Source of the DNA: DASRCB01 sp035653295
GTDB taxonomy: Bacteria > Acidobacteriota > Terriglobia > Bryobacterales > Bryobacteraceae
DNA length: 8,006 nt
Reading direction: 5' to 3'
NCBI GenBank assembly: GCA_035653295.1
Contig: DASRCB010000391.1
Location: forward strand, 1-8,006
Shown here: positions 1 to 6,305 of the stretch, one piece after another
Layout of the letters: each line of letters starts with the position of its first letter
How positions within the stretch are numbered: the stretch's first letter is position 1
Translations under genes and position numbers: made by a program
The notes under the pieces: generated by a model
The model's input: only the letters and a program-made list of their open reading frames with translations
What the model was told of the DNA's origin: nothing
Databases searched by the model: none

Positions 1-719
1 ACCCCCTTGCCCTTGACGGTGTGAGCCATGACCAGCGACGGCTTCCCGGGGGTGAAGGGAACCGCATCGAAGGCGCGGCGCAGTGCAGCGTGATCGTGAC
101 CGTCCACTTCCTGCACCGACCACCCGAAGGCGTTCCATTTATCGGCGAAAGGCTCGAGCCCGAGCACATTGGAAACGCGCTCCAGCCCCTGAATGCGGTT
201 GTAGTCGACAATGGCGACAAGGTTGGTGAGCCCGTGGTGCGCCGCGAACAAAGCCGCTTCCCAGGTGGATCCTTCATCGCATTCGCCGTCGCTCAGAAGC
301 GTGAACACGCGATGGCTGTCCGACCGGAGCATGGCGGCATACGCCATGCCGGAGGCGATGGACAGGCCGTGCCCCAGAGATCCGGTGGAGACGTCTACCC
401 CGGGCACCTCATGCGAAACGTGGCCGCACAGCAGCGATCCGTTCTGATAATGCGTGAGCAACTGCTCGACGGGAAAGAAACCGGTCTCGGCGAGCGCCGC
501 GTACAGGCCGCCGCCGGCGTGGCCTTTGCTCAGGATGAAGCGATCGCGGTCCGGCGCCTGAGGAGCGTCGGGCCTCACCCTGAGAACCTCCCCATAAAGA
601 ACGGCCAGAATGTCGGCGCAAGAGAAGATCGCGCCGATATGCGAGCCTCCGCCGAGGCTGGTCATGCGCAGCGCGTGTTTTCGAATACGGCTGGCCAGTT
701 CGATAGTGTTCTGATTCAT
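1..719 (-). CDS. Transketolase N-terminal half (thiamine-diphosphate-binding), C-terminus cut by window edge
   Basis: I translated this directly from the minus strand; it begins with ATG at 719 and stays open for 239 codons to the window edge. Visible family signatures are the N-terminal SLGGGSHIGA (residues 21-30) with the conserved His, SKGHAGGGLYAAL (64-76), STGSLGHGLSIASG (111-124), and the thiamine-diphosphate motif running from SDGECDEG (143-150) to DYNRIQ (172-177). Transketolases transfer two-carbon ketol units between sugars. The N-terminus resembles the short N-subunits of split transketolases (about 270-285 aa), in which a separate downstream gene encodes the pyrimidine and C-terminal domains; the window ends before this can be confirmed. 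The first residue of the GDG motif is Ser here, a mild change. The start overlaps the aminotransferase stop as ATGA, implying translational coupling. In a glycan locus it could build a branched or ketol-bearing sugar or supply a sugar phosphate; that role is inference. Confidence 0.93.
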   Translation of the reverse strand, partial: MNQNTIELASRIRKHALRMTSLGGGSHIGAIFSCADILAVLYGEVLRVRPDAPQAPDRDRFILSKGHAGGGLYAALAETGFFPVEQLLTHYQNGSLLCGHVSHEVPGVDVSTGSLGHGLSIASGMAYAAMLRSDSHRVFTLLSDGECDEGSTWEAALFAAHHGLTNLVAIVDYNRIQGLERVSNVLGLEPFADKWNAFGWSVQEVDGHDHAALRRAFDAVPFTPGKPSLVMAHTVKGKG

Positions 720-1828
720 TGCCGGGACCCGTAGAAATCGCAGATCGTGTCAGCGACGTAGTGGACATCATCATCGGTCAGCGACATATTCATGGGCAGC
801 ATGATCATGCGCTCGAACAGGGCATCGGTATGCGGGAGCTTCTGTGTGAAGCCGAGTGCTTTGAGGTGATGAATGGCCTCGCCGCCCCATTGGATCAGCG
901 TGCCGACGCCATGATCGGCGAGGTACTGCTTCAGCTCGTTCCGTTTTTCAGCTTCGATCTCGTAGTTCTGGTAAATATCGAAGTGGTCGGGGTCGGAATC
1001 GGGCGCGGGAGGCAGAGTAACTTCAGGAACGGACCCGAGCCGCTCGGTGTAAAGCGCGGCCAGATGCCTGCGGCGGCAAATGACGGCAGTGTACTTTTTC
1101 AGCTGAAAGTTCAGCATGGCGGCCTGTAAGTTGTCGAGCCGCGAGTTAAAGCCCCAGCGGACGACCTCGCCGCGGCCGTTGCGGCCGAAATTACAGAGTT
1201 CGGATGCGTGTTCGTAGACGCGGCTCTGGTCAGTAACGACGGCGCCGCCGTCGCCAAGACAGCCGAGAACCTTGGCGGGATAGAAGCTGATGGCGGCGGC
1301 AACCCCGAATGTGCCCGCGCACCGGCCTTTGTAGCGCGAGCCGAGCGCCTGGGCCGCGTCCTCCAGTATGACGAGGCCGTATCTCTCCGCGATGGCGGTC
1401 AACGCATCCATGTCACAGGTCCGGCCATTCAACTGCGTTGGCATGATCGCCTGGGTGCGGCTTGTGATCGCGTCTTCGACGGCCGCAGGATCGATGAGAT
1501 GATCAGGGCCGCACTCCACCGGAACCGGTGTTGCGCCGGCGAAGTGAACGGCGACCGCGGTCGCCAGCATGGTGTGAGAGCTTAGAATGACTTCGGCTCC
1601 TGGTCCTATGCCAGCCGCCAGAAGAGCCACTTCAAGCCCGTCGGTCGCGTTGCCGACCCCCAGCGCGTGACGCATACCGAGAAACGAGGCCAGGCAATTC
1701 TCGAAATCAGCCAGATCTTTCTGTTTGATGAACGCGCCGCGACGGCCCACATCGAGGAAGATGTCGCGGAAATCTTCCTCCTGTGATCTGAAGAAAGCCG
1801 GATAGTTAAAGAACGGAACGTTGCGCAT
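716..1828 (-). CDS. DegT/DnrJ/EryC1/StrS family PLP-dependent sugar aminotransferase
   Basis: This 370-aa protein has the usual length and full motif set of the DegT/StrS family, which transfers an amino group, usually from glutamate, to a keto group on a nucleotide-linked sugar. Visible signatures are GVGNATDGLEVAL (57-69) for phosphate binding, the Asp that pairs with the pyridine nitrogen in LEDAAQALGS (155-164, Asp157), the Schiff-base Lys186 in SFYPAKVLGCLGDGG (181-195), and NSRLDNLQAA (228-237). PTQLNGRTCDMDAL (130-143) fills the place of the usual H-x-YG-x-x-x-DMD element. The ATG start at 1828 lies 18 nt after the methyltransferase stop; no strong Shine-Dalgarno is seen. The stop overlaps the transketolase start by 4 bp. 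It probably makes an amino-deoxysugar that the nearby GNAT could acylate. Whether it acts at C3 or C4 cannot be told from the motifs. Confidence 0.95.
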   Translation of the reverse strand: MRNVPFFNYPAFFRSQEEDFRDIFLDVGRRGAFIKQKDLADFENCLASFLGMRHALGVGNATDGLEVALLAAGIGPGAEVILSSHTMLATAVAVHFAGATPVPVECGPDHLIDPAAVEDAITSRTQAIMPTQLNGRTCDMDALTAIAERYGLVILEDAAQALGSRYKGRCAGTFGVAAAISFYPAKVLGCLGDGGAVVTDQSRVYEHASELCNFGRNGRGEVVRWGFNSRLDNLQAAMLNFQLKKYTAVICRRRHLAALYTERLGSVPEVTLPPAPDSDPDHFDIYQNYEIEAEKRNELKQYLADHGVGTLIQWGGEAIHHLKALGFTQKLPHTDALFERMIMLPMNMSLTDDDVHYVADTICDFYGSRQ

Positions 1829-1846
1829 GAGAGTTGAACGCTGCCC

Positions 1847-2590
1847 TTACTCGATAACGGCAAAAGCAATATACGGATCCCACTCCATTCGGCGCAGGCG
1901 CAGGTTTGGCAGCCCCACCGCGTCCATGGCGCCGAGAGTCTCACCCGGCCAGATCGGATTGTCGAGTTCATCGAACACGACGAGAGCCCCCTTCGGCATG
2001 CGTGGGAGCAGCGTCTGGAGAGCTACTTTGGTGGGTTCGTACATGTCCGCGTCGAGGTAAAGGAGACTAACCACCAGATGCGGATGCGACGCGGCGAACT
2101 CCGGAATGGTTTTTGCGATATCCCCACGGATCAGCTCGACCTTGGGCATATGCCCCAAGAACCGATCCCGGTCATATTCACGGATCAGCTGTGTCAGCTC
2201 ATCATAGGAATTGGCGCCGAGGTCGCCCGGCTGGGCGTCCGTAAAGACACTCTGGTCGCGATCTCCAATCGAAGGAAAACCTGCGAATGTATCAAACCCG
2301 TATATGCGGCGGGTCAGGTTCTCCGGTTCGAGCATGGCGCTGAGCTTGGCCCAGGCCATCAGCCCAAAGCCGCGAAAAACGCCGCACTCGACGATGGAGC
2401 CCTTGACTGGTAATGCCAGCTTGAACACCTCGTACATGGCCAGAAACCGTTTGAGATGCTGGCGGCGGACATACTTCGTGAAATTCTCCAGCTTTACCTG
2501 AGTGCTGTCCGAGCACTGTTCGAAGATGCGGGCAACTGCCACGGCCGAATCCTTTTCAACGTCGGTTCGAAGTGGCTTGCGATCATCCAT
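1847..2590 (-). CDS. TylF/MycF-type class I SAM-dependent O-methyltransferase
   Basis: The 247-aa product is close to the length of macrocin O-methyltransferase (TylF) relatives. It has an N-terminal helical cap (about 1-60), the SAM-binding motif I in SIVECGVFRGFG (65-76), an acidic end of strand 2 in IYGFDTFAGFP (96-106), and the metal/substrate region LLYLDADMYEPT (176-187) followed by VVFDELDNP (204-212). In this family the Asp residues of these last two segments bind a divalent metal that orients the sugar diol. Characterised members methylate a hydroxyl of a deoxysugar; in polysaccharide loci relatives are presumed to methylate glycan sugars. I chose ATG 2590 because the homologous region begins just after it; the open frame runs on to 2800 but codes for low-similarity residues overlapping the GNAT gene. 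The start overlaps the GNAT stop by 8 bp (ATGGATGA). The substrate is unknown. Confidence 0.87.
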   Translation of the reverse strand: MDDRKPLRTDVEKDSAVAVARIFEQCSDSTQVKLENFTKYVRRQHLKRFLAMYEVFKLALPVKGSIVECGVFRGFGLMAWAKLSAMLEPENLTRRIYGFDTFAGFPSIGDRDQSVFTDAQPGDLGANSYDELTQLIREYDRDRFLGHMPKVELIRGDIAKTIPEFAASHPHLVVSLLYLDADMYEPTKVALQTLLPRMPKGALVVFDELDNPIWPGETLGAMDAVGLPNLRLRRMEWDPYIAFAVIE

Positions 2591-3122
2591 GGCAGGATTC
2601 ACCGATCTGATACGAACCGAACAACCGCAACCCGAAACGCGAGGTGCGGTTTCCACGGCCGACCTTAATGAAATTCGCATGCTCCGCGACGTGGATTGAC
2701 GCGCGGTTGTCTTCCTCAGCGAGATACCAGTATGATCTTTTGCGGTTGGGATCGGCGGCAAGCAGGGAAAGCAGCGCGGTGGTGGCCAGGCCTTTCCCAC
2801 GCTCGTCCGCTGCTGTGTTCAGATTGCCCGCCTGGAGATCGCCCGCGGCCATAAACGGAAACCGAAAGAACCTGGGAGTGATCACGGTCCGATGCACAGG
2901 CCGTCCGTTACGGTGGATCAGAAAGACGCAATATTCCTGATCCCCGAATAATCCGAGCACGTACATCAGCCACCAGATCACGAATGGGAAGAGCCCGCAC
3001 CCCGGAGGCCGGATGCGAGTCGCCGATGGACGCCACACCTGGCCTTCGTACCCCGACGGCAGAGGCGGAGCGGGCGGCGCAGATTCCGGCGTACCACGGA
3101 AGAACACAATCCGCTCAGGCAT
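2583..3122 (-). CDS. GNAT-family N-acyltransferase
   Basis: This 179-aa protein carries the GNAT acyl-CoA pyrophosphate-binding motif as DERGKGLATTAL (106-117), with a following motif-B-like stretch DNRASIHVAEHANF (138-151), a typical layout for these enzymes. Before the core is FFRFPFMAAGDLQAGN (85-100), a pattern I associate with acyltransferases of exopolysaccharide clusters. A hydrophobic aromatic stretch lies at 43-59 (GLFPFVIWWLMYVLGLF), which could pack in the fold or associate with the membrane. The first 40 residues are Pro-rich and look flexible. ATG 3122 is chosen because the frame extension to 3236 overlaps the glycosyltransferase gene and a purine run, AAAGAGAG at 3133-3126, sits just upstream. 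It overlaps the glycosyltransferase stop by 8 bp (ATGCCTGA). Next to a DegT aminotransferase, the likely role is N-acetylation or N-formyl/acyl transfer onto an amino sugar; that substrate is inference. Confidence 0.82.
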   Translation of the reverse strand: MPERIVFFRGTPESAPPAPPLPSGYEGQVWRPSATRIRPPGCGLFPFVIWWLMYVLGLFGDQEYCVFLIHRNGRPVHRTVITPRFFRFPFMAAGDLQAGNLNTAADERGKGLATTALLSLLAADPNRKRSYWYLAEEDNRASIHVAEHANFIKVGRGNRTSRFGLRLFGSYQIGESCHG

Positions 3123-4377
3123 AGGCTCTCTTTGCCGCGGGGCCGCCATATGCGGACTGCTCGAGCAGCCTTCTTGTATGCTGGGCGCCCTCGGCCATGG
3201 ACATATGCTGTTCGTAAAACGAGCGGCCCGCAGCACCCATGCGCATACGTTCCTCGGCCGGCAGATTCATCAGGCGGCGGACGGCAGCGGCCATCGCTTC
3301 CGGGTCCTCAGGATTGCAACTCAGTCCGGCGCCGGCTCGTGAAATCAACTCTGCCGCATCACCTCGCACGGCAACCAGAATGGGCCGCCCACACGCCATG
3401 GAAACCTGCGTCTTACTCGGGATCGTGCTTGCGAAAAACGGAAGGTCCTTCAGGTGAATCAGCAGAGCGTCGGCGATGGAGTAAACTTTCGGCATTTCCC
3501 AATACTCGCGTCTGCCGATAAACACGACGTTGGAGCAGGAAAGCTGCGAGGCAAGAGATTTCAGCTCGGTTTCTTTCTGCCCGGCGCCGGCGATTACAAG
3601 CCGGAAGGAAGGTACGTCGCGCAGGCGCGCGGCCGCTCGAATCGCAGTGTCGATGCCCTGAAAGGCCCCGAGATTGCCCGCGTACAGGAGGTTGAATGTA
3701 TGGTCAAGGTTCAGCGACGCCGCAAGTTCGGTGTCTCGTGGAAGGGGTTTAAATACATGTTCTTCGGCCCAGTTGTAGATAACATGAACCTTGTCGCCCG
3801 GGACGCCGCGCTCGTCCAGCAACCGTTTGAATCCGGGCGACAACACCGAAATAGCGCTGGCCTGGCGGTACAGCAGCCCACACCACGAGGAGATCAGCGA
3901 ATGCGCGATTCGCCTTGTTCGTTCTCCGCGAATCATCCCCGATTCGATTACGGACTCCGGCCACATGTCGGCGATGTGATACACGAAGGGGGTGTGCCGC
4001 AACGTTTTCAGGAGCAGGGCAGCCAGTCCAACCGTCGGCGGCGGATGATACACATACGCCACATCGGCAGGCCTCGAAGTCAAAAGACCGATCGTCGCTG
4101 ACGAGAGTGCAAAGCTTCCATAGTTCGCCAGCCGCCCTGCGGCTGAAGAATCATGGCTGGGGTACAGTGGCACACGAAGTACGGATACCCCGTCCACCAT
4201 TTGCCGGCTCCACGGTCTCATCCGGTAACCCGGGTACAGCTTGCCGCCGGGATAATTTGGATATCCGGTCAGTACCTCGACTTCATCTCCCTGCGCGACG
4301 AAGTGCCTGGCCAGCGGGAGGCCACGCATCGCGCCGGGCTCGGGATCGAACCACTGCGTAACAAAAAGGATCTTCAC
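3115..4377 (-). CDS. Glycosyltransferase family 4 (GT-B fold), WbuB-like
   Basis: The 420-aa protein matches the WbuB-like branch of family 4 glycosyltransferases, retaining enzymes that transfer a sugar from a nucleotide donor on the cytoplasmic side of the membrane. The N-terminal acceptor domain starts MKILFVTQWFDPEPGAMRGL, followed by VLTGYPNYPGGKLYPGYR (35-52) and VYHIADMWPES (132-142). The C-terminal donor domain begins near LLYAGNLGAFQGID (230-243) and continues with VFIGRREYWEMP (285-296), STIPSKTQVSMACGRPIL (317-334) and RGDAAELI (338-345). The second Glu of the general family's EX7E motif is absent, Val325 taking its place; related WbuB-like proteins also deviate there. GTG at 4377 is the start because similarity begins exactly at this codon. 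It follows the amidotransferase stop by 3 nt with no clear Shine-Dalgarno, so translation is probably coupled. The donor sugar cannot be read from sequence; WbuB itself uses an N-acetyl-fucosamine donor. Confidence 0.93.
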   Translation of the reverse strand: MKILFVTQWFDPEPGAMRGLPLARHFVAQGDEVEVLTGYPNYPGGKLYPGYRMRPWSRQMVDGVSVLRVPLYPSHDSSAAGRLANYGSFALSSATIGLLTSRPADVAYVYHPPPTVGLAALLLKTLRHTPFVYHIADMWPESVIESGMIRGERTRRIAHSLISSWCGLLYRQASAISVLSPGFKRLLDERGVPGDKVHVIYNWAEEHVFKPLPRDTELAASLNLDHTFNLLYAGNLGAFQGIDTAIRAAARLRDVPSFRLVIAGAGQKETELKSLASQLSCSNVVFIGRREYWEMPKVYSIADALLIHLKDLPFFASTIPSKTQVSMACGRPILVAVRGDAAELISRAGAGLSCNPEDPEAMAAAVRRLMNLPAEERMRMGAAGRSFYEQHMSMAEGAQHTRRLLEQSAYGGPAAKRAYA

Positions 4378-4380
4378 GGG

Positions 4381-6135
4381 TCAGGCGGCCGCCGCCGCGG
4401 TTTTCGGGCAGGCATACCGGTTCAACCACAGGTCGAGCATCAGCATGCCGAAGGTCTCGCGCGAGAACTTTGTCTCCGCGGTAAAGTGCACGGACTTCAA
4501 ATTGTAGAGCGAGCTGAAGCGAGAGCCGGTGATCTGCTCGCGAATAATGTGCGCCGAACTGTTGATGAAGGTGCCGACCGGCGTGGTGAAACCCATCTTG
4601 TCCGTCCGGCGAACCACGGATTCAGGAAGGATGTTCTCGGCCACGCTCTTGAGCAGGTATTTGAGCTCGTGCCGCGCCATCAAATCCTCGGGATTGATGC
4701 GCAGAACGTGACGCACCAGAGCCTGATGCAGGAAGCTGGGGCGGCTCTCCAGTGAGTGGCGGCCGCAGAGCTTGTCGTCAATGTTCAGGAGCCCGGAAAG
4801 GAAATACCGGCGGTCGAAGGTGAGCATGGTGTGCAGATCGTTGCCGCCATTCCGGCAGGAATCGAAATGACTGCGGAAGGTGTTCTCCACGCTGCTGTCG
4901 TAGAAGGCGTAAAGCTTGGTGTTCCCTTTCCGGTGCGTCATCTCGAATCGATCGGCGACCTCCGGCACATCGCGCATACGCTCGTAGAGAGCGCGATAGG
5001 AGTCCTGAAAGCACTGTCCCATCGCAAGCTGGTAGCGGACGTAGCCGGCGAACAGCTCGTCTCCTCCGGATCCGGTCAGGATGACTTTGTAGCGCCGCTT
5101 CACCTGCGTGAGCAGATCATCAAGCGGCAGGATCACGGACCCGATGGTCAGCTCATCGAAGTCCTCGACAATACTCTTAAGGCGCTGAATGAGGTCGAAC
5201 GACTCCTGCGCATTCACCACCATCAGGCGAGTCGGGAGATCTTTCACGACCTCACGGGCGAAAAACGTCTCGTTGCAGTCCGGGTCGGAATAGTTGCAGT
5301 GGTAGGCGACCTCCGGCTGCGTGATGCTGGTGATCAGGCTGGAATCCATGCCGCCGCTGCAAAACGAGGTGAACGAGGTGTCGCTGATCGTGGATTGCTG
5401 GCAGCACTGGATCAGCAGCTCCCTGGTTTCTTCGATCAGTTCCGGCGTCATCCGGCGAGTGCCGTGGTCATCCGGGTTGAGAATGTCCTCGTAACAGGTA
5501 TCCGTCAGCGCGCCGGTATTGAGATCGATCTCGACATAGTGGCCGGGCAGAACCTTCTTGACGTGCTTGCAGAAGGTCTTGTCCCCGAAGGTGAACTGAT
5601 AGGTCACATACTCCGACATGGCCTCGAAATCCAGCTCGGGAGACTGGCCTACCACGTCCAGAACAGTCCTCAGCAGCGACGACACGCAGGTGAACTGCTC
5701 GTTATGCCAGTAATACAGGGGCTTGATCCCGAGCTGATCGCGTACGAGGGTAAGCTTGTGTTCCTTCTTGTCGTAAACGACGAAAGCCCAGAAGCCCACC
5801 AGATCGGTGAGAATGTCAGGGCCCCACCGGGTCCAGGCATGGAGCAGCACCTCGGTATCGCTGGAGCCGCGCAGTACTTCGCCTGCCCGCAGGAGCCGAT
5901 TCTTGATCTCGAGGAAGTTGTACAGCTCACCGTTGTATGCGATGACGTGCCGTTCATCTTCCATGGGCTGGGTGCCCAGGTCATCCAGCCCAATGATGGA
6001 CAGCCGGGTGTGGGCCATGCTGAGGTTCCGATCGGCCCAGAAGCCAATCGCATCGGGACCTCGGCGGCGCAGGCCGCGCACGAGCCCGTGATGAAAGGGG
6101 GAGTCAATTCCGCGGGTTGCAAGAATTCCACACAT
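4381..6135 (-). CDS. Glutamine-dependent amidotransferase, asparagine synthase (AsnB) family
   Basis: This 584-aa protein has both AsnB domains. The class II glutaminase domain (about 2-200) exposes Cys2 after Met removal (MCGIL) and keeps RRGPDA (24-29), HTRLSIIG (42-49), AYNGELYN (66-73) and SSDTEVLL (91-98). The synthetase domain (about 235-575) has the ATP pyrophosphatase loop CSGGMDSS (259-266), TGSGGDELFAGY (354-365) and KMGFTTP (513-519). Glutaminase-released ammonia is thus expected to reach an AMP-activated carboxylate. Canonical AsnB makes asparagine, but homologues in polysaccharide loci are thought to amidate sugar acids or amino-acid substituents. The usual LE-x-R-x-PFLD element reads LESRPSFLHQ (462-471), suggesting altered specificity. 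The ATG at 6135 is fixed: an in-frame TAA lies at 6144-6142, two codons upstream. The protein ends in a poly-Ala tail. A 170-bp leader precedes it, so it may head its own transcription unit. Confidence 0.92.
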   Translation of the reverse strand: MCGILATRGIDSPFHHGLVRGLRRRGPDAIGFWADRNLSMAHTRLSIIGLDDLGTQPMEDERHVIAYNGELYNFLEIKNRLLRAGEVLRGSSDTEVLLHAWTRWGPDILTDLVGFWAFVVYDKKEHKLTLVRDQLGIKPLYYWHNEQFTCVSSLLRTVLDVVGQSPELDFEAMSEYVTYQFTFGDKTFCKHVKKVLPGHYVEIDLNTGALTDTCYEDILNPDDHGTRRMTPELIEETRELLIQCCQQSTISDTSFTSFCSGGMDSSLITSITQPEVAYHCNYSDPDCNETFFAREVVKDLPTRLMVVNAQESFDLIQRLKSIVEDFDELTIGSVILPLDDLLTQVKRRYKVILTGSGGDELFAGYVRYQLAMGQCFQDSYRALYERMRDVPEVADRFEMTHRKGNTKLYAFYDSSVENTFRSHFDSCRNGGNDLHTMLTFDRRYFLSGLLNIDDKLCGRHSLESRPSFLHQALVRHVLRINPEDLMARHELKYLLKSVAENILPESVVRRTDKMGFTTPVGTFINSSAHIIREQITGSRFSSLYNLKSVHFTAETKFSRETFGMLMLDLWLNRYACPKTAAAAA

Positions 6136-6136
6136 A

Positions 6137-6164
6137 TGCTTTTAGTCGTCTGCTTTTAGTCGTC
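6137..6164 (-). repeat. Perfect 14-bp tandem duplication directly upstream of the amidotransferase start codon
   Basis: The unit GACGACTAAAAGCA, read on the minus strand, occurs twice head to tail (6164-6151 and 6150-6137) with no mismatch, one base before the ATG at 6135. Each copy carries a TAA and the purine run AAAAG. The proximal TAA is in frame with the ATG and closes the reading frame upstream. The proximal AAAAG sits 3 nt from the ATG, too close and too weak for a typical ribosome binding site; the distal copy is 17 nt away. Confidence 0.9.
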
Positions 6165-6226
6165 GATCTGGTTTATTCAGCGGCTTCGGCGCGGCGGTCC
6201 GGCATACAAAGCCTGGCTGCGTCCGT

Positions 6227-6270
6227 GAATGCGGGGGCCGCGGCCGATGGGAACGGCAGCCGCCGCATTC
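6227..6270. repeat. 8-bp inverted repeat (possible hairpin) in the amidotransferase leader
   Basis: GAATGCGG at 6227-6234 is matched exactly by CCGCATTC at 6263-6270, with a 28-nt GC-rich interior that contains further self-complementary GGCCGCGGCC. On the plus strand it is followed by GGTGTTTTATTT, weakly terminator-like, but no plus-strand gene precedes it. In the transcribed minus direction no U-run follows, so it is not a standard intrinsic terminator. It could be a leader RNA structure or an operator; the function is unknown. Confidence 0.45.
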
Positions 6271-6305
6271 GGTGTTTTATTTCCGCTCCGTTGTCTGGAC
6301 CGAAA

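Larger units (their letters stand above)
6136..6305 (-). other. Non-coding leader between the SDR gene and the amidotransferase gene
   Basis: This is the only substantial gap in an otherwise overlapping gene run, which makes it the best place for an internal promoter or leader-based control. It contains a 14-bp tandem duplication next to the start codon and an 8-bp inverted repeat. The AT-richest patches, read on the minus strand, are GGAAATAAAACACC (6284-6271) and GCTGAATAAACC (6181-6170). I cannot pick a convincing -35/-10 pair, there is no strong Shine-Dalgarno, and no U-rich run follows the inverted repeat in the transcribed direction. I see no plausible small gene in it. Confidence 0.6.

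Noticed and set aside
21..734. Plus-strand open frame of 237 codons at the window start.
   Set aside because: It is antisense to the transketolase, whose minus-strand translation carries a full set of thiamine-diphosphate enzyme motifs.
2591..2800. A 70-residue N-terminal extension of the methyltransferase.
   Set aside because: It overlaps the GNAT gene, its composition is unlike the rest, and methyltransferase similarity begins only after the ATG at 2590.
4384..4401. Poly-alanine tail at the C-terminus of the amidotransferase as a sign of frameshift or repeat expansion.
   Set aside because: The frame is intact, the family motifs are complete before it, and short Ala tails from GCC/GCG-rich DNA are common in high-GC genomes.
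4756..6159. Long plus-strand open frame of 467 codons antisense to the amidotransferase gene.
   Set aside because: It mirrors a gene with clear catalytic motifs; open antisense frames are common opposite GC-rich genes. Its translation shows no family motif and has a composition typical of a shadow.
6227..6282. Intrinsic terminator formed by the inverted repeat plus the T-rich stretch.
   Set aside because: The T-rich side is downstream only on the plus strand, where no gene precedes it. The stem is 8 bp with a 28-nt loop, weaker than a typical terminator.
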